Assembly: GCA_022797375.1 (NCBI GenBank)
Contig: JAAWKM010000022.1
Location: 1 to 34,807, forward strand
Source: Lachnospiraceae bacterium
GTDB taxonomy: Bacteria > Bacillota > Clostridia > Lachnospirales > Lachnospiraceae
Length of the DNA: 34,807 nt
Direction: 5' to 3'
The notes under the pieces are model-generated. The model was not told the DNA's origin and searched no databases. It saw nothing but the letters and a program-made list of their open reading frames with translations. Made by a program: the position numbers and the translations under genes. Below are positions 27,850-34,807 of this stretch, piece after piece. Each line of letters starts with the position of its first letter. Within the stretch, counting starts at the first letter, position 1.

Positions 27850-30132
27850 TTATAAAATCTTTAGTTCATATACTGGTACTGCTTCTATACTGTTTATTTC
27901 ACCTGTTGTAGTTTCCACTTCTTCTATGCGTGCTGCCATTGCAGATTCTACATTTACCTTAGCGCCCTCTTTTAATGGTGTAACATAAATAACCAGCGGG
28001 TGCTCCTTTAACCTGTCCTCAAATGTGCGCAGCCCTATTTCCCATACAGCCCCATTACAGAAGTTATCATTTATCATGTTTCCATCAATAAATGCATGGC
28101 CAATATCACCCTGGTAATTAATGCGCAAAAGCACATCCTTTACACCTTGCATAAAGTTCTCTGGAAATGCTACTGTATACCGGTTTGCTGCCACTTCTTT
28201 TAATTCTGGTGATATTTGTACCTTATTGGCAGATGCCTTATAAAATCCAAAGCCTTCAATCCTGCTTTCTGCCCCTGCTTCTTCTACATAAATACTTCCA
28301 GCAAGAAGGTTTACAGGATATGTATATATTCCAGGCTGGTTATTATAAGTTTCCAGATATACACTCCCTTCTTTAACCATAACCGCATCTTCTGCAAATA
28401 AAAAACCTTTGTTGCCAAGTTTATACATTTTGTTGGAAAGCCCGCGGCTTATACATATTACCTTAAATACAGCTTCTCCCTTAGATACTGTGAAAATATC
28501 CGCCTCTTTTTCTGTATCTGCACTGTACCTGTTTACACTATTTCCATTTATAAGAACACCCTCCTCAAATATAAATTGTGATTTCATTCCATCAGGACGC
28601 ATAAATATATACACAATGCTGCTGCCATCCTGCATATATGTAACAGGCTGTGCTGTCGCATATTCAAGGTTAATGCCCTCCATATCAAAGTTAAACGGCA
28701 GAATACAGTTTTCATCAGTATCAATTCCAATATTTTCAAAAGTTATATCACCATCTGCAAGCTTTAATGTAATATTTTCATTTTCTTTTGCAGGCATTAC
28801 TTCATGGTCCTGGTAATTATTAATAAATAAAAAGCCCCTCTTTCCATCAGTACGTACAGCAAAACGCAGGGTATCTAAATCCTTTGGCGCAATCTGTGAA
28901 GCCCCGTCAGGAAGCATTGTTTTTAAACCGCAGAGTTTTTCCTGGTAAGTTTCTGCGAAATAATGCATTGTCTTTAAACGCGTGTATGATTCACGCACCT
29001 GCCCGTATTCACCTAGTGCTGCCTGGTAGTCATAACTGATTTTAGGCACCTGCCCTTCATTCATAAAAACACCATTTTTCCCTACTGGGTTGCTCCCTCC
29101 CTGGAACATATAATATCCAAGGAAATTACAGCCTGAAGCCATCTTTATATTTGCCATGGCATCTATACTTTTATATGGAAGCTGGAAACGGTAATAATAT
29201 GAACATGTCATGCCGCCGCCCATCTCACAGCAGGCATATGGCTTATCTTCTGGTTTATACTTTGGCTCAAAGTTGTATGACTTAGGGATTTCATTATTAT
29301 GCAAATCCTGGTACACATATTCCTGTGTACTTGGATGCTCACCTTTATAAGAATAAAAAAGCCAAGGCTGGAAAGCATACCCGCCCCAGAGCGGCATCAT
29401 ATTTTCCGGGGCTGATGCACCTCCCCAGCCAGTACATGTATAAAAAACAGGTGTTAAACCACATTCTGCCGCCAGTCTTTTAAGTTCCAGCATATAAGCA
29501 TCCCCTTCATTGCCGCCAAATACCCATTCATCTGATATTCCTGTTGTAATCTCCCAAGGTGCTGATGAATGCATATATTCATTGTCAATCTGTGTACCTA
29601 TTACTGGTCCGCCATCTTTAAAGAAAAGCCCTTTAACCTGTCCTGCAATCTCTGTATACAAGCGTCTGGTATAATACAAAAAACCTTCATTTAACTGCCT
29701 GCATTCAAATGGTTTGCCATACAGCCAGTCAGGAAGCCCTCCATTCCTTACCTCACCATGGTCAAAAGGCCCAACACGCAGTATTACATAAAGCCCATAT
29801 TTTCCACAGAGTTCTATAAATTTCCTTACATCCCTTCTGCCTGAAAAATCAAACCTGCCTTCTTCCTCTTCTATATGGTTCCAGAACACATAAGTAGCTA
29901 TTACATTAATCCCGCACATTTTTATCTTAGCAATTTCATCTTCCCACATACTGTCATCCATCCTTGACATATGGAATTCACCACTAATTCCGTAAAAAGG
30001 CGTTCCATTCTTTAACATATAATAATTATTAAACGATATTTTATCACCATTACTGCTTATGCCTGAAAAATCCTCCCCTAAATCCCATATTTCTTTGCCT
30101 TTAAAACCTGTTAAATCTATAACATTATCCAT
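27850..30132 (-). CDS. GH35-family beta-galactosidase, probably cytoplasmic
   Basis: GISGEFHMSRMDDSMWEDEIAKIKMCGINVIATYVFWNHIE, RVGPFDHGEVRNGGLPDWL, GTQIDNEY; no signal peptide. Confidence 0.88.
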   Translation of the reverse strand: MDNVIDLTGFKGKEIWDLGEDFSGISSNGDKISFNNYYMLKNGTPFYGISGEFHMSRMDDSMWEDEIAKIKMCGINVIATYVFWNHIEEEEGRFDFSGRRDVRKFIELCGKYGLYVILRVGPFDHGEVRNGGLPDWLYGKPFECRQLNEGFLYYTRRLYTEIAGQVKGLFFKDGGPVIGTQIDNEYMHSSAPWEITTGISDEWVFGGNEGDAYMLELKRLAAECGLTPVFYTCTGWGGASAPENMMPLWGGYAFQPWLFYSYKGEHPSTQEYVYQDLHNNEIPKSYNFEPKYKPEDKPYACCEMGGGMTCSYYYRFQLPYKSIDAMANIKMASGCNFLGYYMFQGGSNPVGKNGVFMNEGQVPKISYDYQAALGEYGQVRESYTRLKTMHYFAETYQEKLCGLKTMLPDGASQIAPKDLDTLRFAVRTDGKRGFLFINNYQDHEVMPAKENENITLKLADGDITFENIGIDTDENCILPFNFDMEGINLEYATAQPVTYMQDGSSIVYIFMRPDGMKSQFIFEEGVLINGNSVNRYSADTEKEADIFTVSKGEAVFKVICISRGLSNKMYKLGNKGFLFAEDAVMVKEGSVYLETYNNQPGIYTYPVNLLAGSIYVEEAGAESRIEGFGFYKASANKVQISPELKEVAANRYTVAFPENFMQGVKDVLLRINYQGDIGHAFIDGNMINDNFCNGAVWEIGLRTFEDRLKEHPLVIYVTPLKEGAKVNVESAMAARIEEVETTTGEINSIEAVPVYELKIL

Positions 30133-30282
30133 ATTTACCTCCCATACAAGCTATCTACTGTCAAATTATATCCACAATCTGCCCCGCCGCTTGCCAATTG
30201 GCAAAACAACCTCATTGCCGCTTAAGAGACATGCACTTTAAGGGCTTACTCAATTAGGTTAAATTATCTTTATACCTTTCTA

Positions 30283-31122
30283 TTATTCTTTTACTGCACC
30301 ACCGCCAAGGGAAGTTACAATAAGATTTTGTGAAAATACAAAAAATATAATAAATGGTATTGCAATTAACAGAGAACCTGCCGCAAATACTGTAAAGTCA
30401 TTTTTCTTTTCTGTAACAAATCCAAACAGTCCTATTGCCAGTGTCATTTTTTCACTGGAACGCAGTACCATCTTTGGAAATATAAAATCCATCCATGGTG
30501 CAGAAAAACTTGATATTGCCAGGAATACAAGTATAGGCTTTGCCACTGGCATTACTACTTTCCTGAAAATGTAGAAATGTGAAGCCCCATCTATACGTGC
30601 TGCCTCATCAAGTGAACGCGGCACTGTATCAACATAACTTTTAACCATCCATGTATTATATGGAATATTGTCAGCAAGGTATATAAGCACAAGCCCCCAT
30701 AATGTATCTAGTGCGTTTATACGGAGCAATATAACATACATTGCAACCATTCCTACTATTGATGGAAATATCTGTAATATTAACATTGCCATCATCATCT
30801 GTTTCTTCATTGTAAAACGGAAACGTGAAAATACATATGCTGAAAGTGCAGACACTACTGTTGTTGTTATAGCAGTAAGTACTGACACATATAAAGTATT
30901 TAGAAACCACTGGACATAATCTGTACGTTTAAACAAATAAGTAAAATGTTCCAATGTAAAACCGCTTCCAAATGGCTTTACTGGCAGCTGTGCAATTGAT
31001 GACCCCGGTGCAAATGCCCCGCTTACAAGGTAAACTAAAGGATAGATTACCCATAGTGAAACCAGTACAAGAAAGGCAATTGCTATATATCCCCATATTT
31101 TTTTAATTCCCCTTGCTTTCAT
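30283..31122 (-). CDS. ganQ: Sugar ABC transporter permease, GanQ/MalG-like
   Basis: EAA loop VPRSLDEAARIDGASHFYIFRKVVMPV; TAATG overlap with the upstream permease. Confidence 0.88.
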   Translation of the reverse strand: MKARGIKKIWGYIAIAFLVLVSLWVIYPLVYLVSGAFAPGSSIAQLPVKPFGSGFTLEHFTYLFKRTDYVQWFLNTLYVSVLTAITTTVVSALSAYVFSRFRFTMKKQMMMAMLILQIFPSIVGMVAMYVILLRINALDTLWGLVLIYLADNIPYNTWMVKSYVDTVPRSLDEAARIDGASHFYIFRKVVMPVAKPILVFLAISSFSAPWMDFIFPKMVLRSSEKMTLAIGLFGFVTEKKNDFTVFAAGSLLIAIPFIIFFVFSQNLIVTSLGGGAVKE

Positions 31123-32456
31123 TATAACTCACCCTCCTTGTAAGATTTCGTATTCTTAAAGTTCCATATTGCAAATGGAGCCATTATAACAAATATCATA
31201 ACTGCAATTACTGAAGCATAATTATATTTAAGCGCATTCATTGTTAAATTATAAATCCATGTAATAAGTATATCTGTACCACCTGCATTTGTAACAGTAG
31301 TATCAGCTACAACCGGGTTTCCGTTTGTCAGGAAATAAATTGCCCCAAAGTTATTTACATTGTGTGTAAATCCCATTATCAATAGTGGTGCTGTCTGGAA
31401 AATAACAAGCGGAAATGTTATCTTCTTAAATTGCATCCATACACTTGCACCATCAATTCTTGCTGCTTCATACAAATCTTCGCTTATAGAAGTCATATTG
31501 CCCATAACAAGCAGCATAAAATATGGAAAACCAGCCCATAAATTAATTAATATACAACTTACTTTTGCCATAAAAGGGTCACTTAACCAGGGTATATTTC
31601 CTGAAATCCCTATTTGCTGTAACGTCTTATTAACAATTCCAAATGAACCATTTAAAAGATTTGTCCACACAAGCATACTTATTACAGAAGGTACTGCATA
31701 AGGCAGGATAAAAATAACACGGAATACTGGTGCAATCTTTATTCTGGCTTCTTTAAGCACTACTGCTATAAGCATCCCAAATGCAAAACATGTAAATGTT
31801 GCAAATACTGCCCATACAATTGTCCATATAGCGACCCTTCCAAGTGCAGTTGTCCATGAATTGCTGCCTCCAAATAATTCCGAAAAGTTCTTGAAACCAA
31901 CCCAGTTTACAGTATTATTTGGCGGAATATGTCCAGGTGAAGAATAGTCAGTGAATGCTACTGCCGCTGAAAAAACAAGAGGTACAATTACAAAAAATAC
32001 AACAAGCAGAACTGCTGGCGCAAGTGCTGCTATTGGAAAAGATTTGCCAAAAATCTGCTTTACAGCCATTTTGTTAGAAGTAATTTCCCCTGTAATACAG
32101 AATACTTTATATTCATATAATGCACTTTTGACTGATATTATATAGACAATAACAAATAATAACACAATCATAAGTACCATAACACCATCAATAAGCATAA
32201 AAATTGAATTACTGCGTTCCTTTATGGGAAGTTCTGGCTGTGGTTCACCCAGCGTAACCATATCTGCCAGCTTGCCAATAGTAAATGGAAGCGAAATAAA
32301 CATAAGAATTTCTAAAATTGCAAATAATGCACCCTTAACATATTGTTTAAAATATATTATATGTGAAAGCCCCATAAATAAAACCGATGTCCTGATAACT
32401 TTATTCTTTGAACTTCCATCCCTTTCAAGTATATTGTTCTCCATACACACCACCAT
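31122..32456 (-). CDS. ganP: Sugar ABC transporter permease, GanP/MalF-like with extended N-terminus
   Basis: EAA loop ISEDLYEAARIDGASVWMQFKKITFPL; extra N-terminal TM segments as in MalF/GanP; start may be 32444. Confidence 0.88.
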   Translation of the reverse strand: MVVCMENNILERDGSSKNKVIRTSVLFMGLSHIIYFKQYVKGALFAILEILMFISLPFTIGKLADMVTLGEPQPELPIKERSNSIFMLIDGVMVLMIVLLFVIVYIISVKSALYEYKVFCITGEITSNKMAVKQIFGKSFPIAALAPAVLLVVFFVIVPLVFSAAVAFTDYSSPGHIPPNNTVNWVGFKNFSELFGGSNSWTTALGRVAIWTIVWAVFATFTCFAFGMLIAVVLKEARIKIAPVFRVIFILPYAVPSVISMLVWTNLLNGSFGIVNKTLQQIGISGNIPWLSDPFMAKVSCILINLWAGFPYFMLLVMGNMTSISEDLYEAARIDGASVWMQFKKITFPLVIFQTAPLLIMGFTHNVNNFGAIYFLTNGNPVVADTTVTNAGGTDILITWIYNLTMNALKYNYASVIAVMIFVIMAPFAIWNFKNTKSYKEGEL

Positions 32457-32521
32457 ACCTTTTATAAAAATGGCTATTACCAGTTATCATGGCAACAGCC
32501 ATCCATATACTATTACTTTGT

Positions 32522-33841
32522 CTAATTGCTTTCCATAATTGTCTTATCCACAGCGTCCATCTCTTTTTTAACGTCTGCACCATCCCAGATATTCTGTGTT
32601 GCTGCATTCATAGGGTCCCAGAAATAATCCATCCTTGTAATAGCAGGTGTAGGAAAAGCATATTCTAACTGTTTGGAAAATCCTGCAACATAATCTGCAT
32701 CTACTGATATGCTTGTAGAGGGAAGTGCGCCTGTAAGTTCAAAACGTAAATACTGCATTTCATCAGACATCATAAATGAACCAAAAGCTGCCGCTTCATC
32801 TGGATGGTCAGAATAGGCAGAAATGCACATTGTCCTTGCACTTGAAAATGATGCTGGAGGTTCATTGCTGCCTGGCAGGCTTGGAAGTGCTGCCACACCA
32901 AAATCTATTCCTGCATCCTTGAAATTTGCTACATTCCAAAGACCTGTAATATACATTGCCGCATTTCCTGCCTGGAAAGCACCATCACAATATGATGTTG
33001 TAACATCAGCAGCAGGCACATCAAGTATTTTCCTTAATGACTGGAAATATTTCATGCCTTCTACAGCAGTATCATTATTAAGATTTGTTGCTGACTCATC
33101 TGTACCATCTGGCCCGAATACACGGTTTCCATTATTTGTTGTAAATATATAGCTATAGTAACCTTCAAGGCTCATAAGAAAACCTTGTTTACCAGAATTT
33201 TTAGAATTAAAATCAAGGCACCAGGTTTTCAAATCGTCAAATGTTGCAGGTATCTCTTCATCTTTAATTAAATCCCTGTTATAGAATAATGCATAAGTAT
33301 CAGCGGAAATCGGATATCCCCATACCTGGTCTTCATATGTAACTGCACTTATACATGAAGCCGCTGCTTTATTCTGTACATATTCTGGATTTTGTAAAGG
33401 AAGTATATGCCCACCGTCTGTCAGTACACCAAGTGTATTATTTGGTGTAGCAAATAAATCCGGTCCTACACCTCCAGGCCCGTCCAATGCAATTTGTGAT
33501 TTTGTATCACCAAGTTCAACATTAACATATTTTATCTTAATGTTTGGATACATTTCAGTAAACTTTTCACCAGCCTGTATAACAAACTCGTCCGCCCCTG
33601 CCGTTGACTCCCATACTGTCAGCTCAATTTCATCTTCTGTCAGCTCAATCCCTTCATAATGATGCTCATCTGTTACATTGCTGCCTCCCTCTGACGAACC
33701 AGACGTTGCATTATTCTGCTGCTCCTTCTGTGTTGTAGTATTCTTATTGCTGCTATCTGTACCATCTGCCCCACATCCAGTAAGCATAGCACCCGCGAGA
33801 ATTACTGGACAAAGTAACAGGCTTAATAATTTTTGCTTCAT
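32522..33841 (-). CDS. ganS: Maltose/galacto-oligosaccharide-type solute-binding lipoprotein, GanS-like
   Basis: Lipobox LTGCGA; family-1 SBP features (VWGYPISADTYALFYNRDLI); adjacent GanPQ-like permeases. Confidence 0.88.
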   Translation of the reverse strand: MKQKLLSLLLCPVILAGAMLTGCGADGTDSSNKNTTTQKEQQNNATSGSSEGGSNVTDEHHYEGIELTEDEIELTVWESTAGADEFVIQAGEKFTEMYPNIKIKYVNVELGDTKSQIALDGPGGVGPDLFATPNNTLGVLTDGGHILPLQNPEYVQNKAAASCISAVTYEDQVWGYPISADTYALFYNRDLIKDEEIPATFDDLKTWCLDFNSKNSGKQGFLMSLEGYYSYIFTTNNGNRVFGPDGTDESATNLNNDTAVEGMKYFQSLRKILDVPAADVTTSYCDGAFQAGNAAMYITGLWNVANFKDAGIDFGVAALPSLPGSNEPPASFSSARTMCISAYSDHPDEAAAFGSFMMSDEMQYLRFELTGALPSTSISVDADYVAGFSKQLEYAFPTPAITRMDYFWDPMNAATQNIWDGADVKKEMDAVDKTIMESN

Positions 33842-33904
33842 ATTTTTTACCTCCCCTGATAAATATTTTTTGATGAAGTTTTGTGATTATTAACTTCTGG
33901 TTGT

Positions 33905-33933
33905 ATTCTAACATCTTGTAAAAATTTAAACAA
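33905..33933 (-). promoter_or_regulatory. Predicted promoter of ganS
   Basis: Minus strand TTGTTT-17 nt-TAGAAT. Confidence 0.5.
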
Positions 33934-34148
33934 TTTTAAGAATTGCCAATTTATTTATAAAAATTGCTTTAATAACTCTAAAATTAAAAGCATTTTTTAT
34001 TAATTTTTACAATACAGGTAAAAATATTTTGCCCAAAAAACCAAAAAATAAACAACACATAAGGTAAATACAAGCAGACTTGCATACAAATGCATATATA
34101 GCTTTGATTCTAATAAAAATTATTAATAGCAAAAGCAGAGCGGAAAAA

Positions 34149-34185
34149 AAAGCTGTAAACCCCATCTTACAAGGTTTACAGCTTT
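34149..34185 (-). terminator. Terminator of the tRNA operon
   Basis: Minus-strand AAAGCTGTAAACC...GGTTTACAGCTTT hairpin followed by a T-run. Confidence 0.85.
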
Positions 34186-34195
34186 TCAATAATAA

Positions 34196-34282
34196 TGCCG
34201 CAGACCGGAATCGAACCGGTACGGGTATCACTACCCACGGGATTTTAAGTCCCGGGCGTCTGCCAGTTCCGCCACTGCGGCA
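34196..34282 (-). tRNA. tRNA-Leu (TAA)
   Basis: 87-nt cloverleaf with variable arm; anticodon loop CTTAAAA; GGTTCGATTCC T-arm. Confidence 0.95.
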
Positions 34283-34299
34283 TAAAATTATTATTAAAA

Positions 34300-34372
34300 T
34301 GGGACCTACAGGGCTCGAACCTGTGACCCTCTGCTTGTAAGGCAGATGCTCTCCCAGCTGAGCTAAGATCCC
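34300..34372 (-). tRNA. tRNA-Val (TAC)
   Basis: GGGATCT/AGGTCCC acceptor; anticodon loop CTTACAA. Confidence 0.95.
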
Positions 34373-34441
34373 TGGTAACAAATTAAACTATAACATAATA
34401 AAAACAACTTGTCAATTAAAAACAGATACTTAAATATCTAA

Positions 34442-34515
34442 CGACCCAAACGGGACTCGAACCCGTGACCTCCGCCGTGACAGGGCGGCGCTCTAACCAA
34501 CTGAGCCACTGGGCC
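34442..34515 (-). tRNA. tRNA-Asp (GTC)
   Basis: GGCCCAG/TTGGGTC acceptor; anticodon loop CTGTCAC. Confidence 0.95.
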
Positions 34516-34529
34516 AGGTATAAATAAAA

Positions 34530-34603
34530 TGGACCCTCTGGGACTCGAACCCAGGACCGATCGGTTATGAGCCGATTGCTCTGACCAACTGAGCTAAAGG
34601 TCC
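34530..34603 (-). tRNA. tRNA-Met (CAT)
   Basis: GGACCTT/AGGGTCC acceptor; anticodon loop CTCATAA; paired first acceptor base suggests an elongator type. Confidence 0.9.
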
Positions 34604-34613
34604 AGAATATAAA

Positions 34614-34686
34614 AGCCGATGATCGGACTCGAACCGATAACCTGCTGATTACAAATCAGCTGCTCTGCCAATTGAGCCACATCGGC
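34614..34686 (-). tRNA. tRNA-Thr (TGT)
   Basis: GCCGATG/CATCGGC acceptor; anticodon loop TTTGTAA. Confidence 0.95.
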
Positions 34687-34710
34687 AATCTATACTGTAT
34701 AAAAATACAA

Positions 34711-34782
34711 CTCCCCGAGTTGGGCTCGAACCAACAACCCCACGGTTAACAGCCGTGTGCTCTACCATTGAGCTATCGAGGA
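34711..34782 (-). tRNA. tRNA-Asn (GTT)
   Basis: TCCTCGA/TCGGGGA acceptor; anticodon loop CTGTTAA. Confidence 0.95.
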
Positions 34783-34807
34783 ATACTGCCTCTTAAGGGT
34801 CTGTACC

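Noticed and set aside
34080-34340. ORF of 86 aa (NRTGTGITTHGILSPGRLPVPPLRHKIIIKMGPTGLEPVTLCL)
   Set aside because: Antisense of tRNA genes; spurious.
34007-34381. ORF of 124 aa (LAQLGEHLPYKQRVTGSSPVGPI...)
   Set aside because: Translation through the tRNA-Leu and tRNA-Val genes; a classic spurious ORF.
1-34807. CRISPR array search
   Set aside because: No regularly spaced direct repeats with unique spacers seen.

Overview
The window is AT-rich Firmicutes DNA; the gene content looks Lachnospiraceae/Clostridia-like, which is inference only. Main contents, left to right: (i) an edge-truncated lipoprotein CDS (1..387, minus, missing from the ORF track) and a secreted papain-like (C39/C47-type) cysteine peptidase. 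(ii) A plus-strand operon (2416..10073) encoding a sugar-ABC-type solute-binding lipoprotein with an extra N-terminal domain, two sugar-type permeases, a HlyD-like adaptor with a very long coiled coil, and an orphan MacB_PCD-like protein with only two TM segments. No ATPase is present. (iii) Long-form hpf with a DnaA-box-like palindrome cluster upstream. (iv) A ~2 kb block of two unknown genes bounded by an exact 30-bp direct repeat that duplicates the 3' end of an XRE-type gene. (v) A quinol-monooxygenase-like (ABM) gene, then a 410-bp MITE-like element with 29-bp TIRs, a 10-bp TSD and nested inverted repeats, sitting just upstream of the promoter of a membrane Ser/Thr kinase gene. (vi) Two small membrane/lipoprotein genes and a strongly foldable intergenic candidate RNA. 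(vii) A beta-1,4-galactan utilisation locus: AKR, DUF5107-TPR protein, AraC regulator, 1.7k-residue GH53 galactanase, GH35 beta-galactosidase and a GanSPQ-like transporter. (viii) A minus-strand six-tRNA array (Asn-Thr-Met-Asp-Val-Leu) with a terminator. The strongest leads are the MITE-like element, the att-like 30-bp duplication, the hybrid transporter/adaptor operon and the candidate structured RNA.
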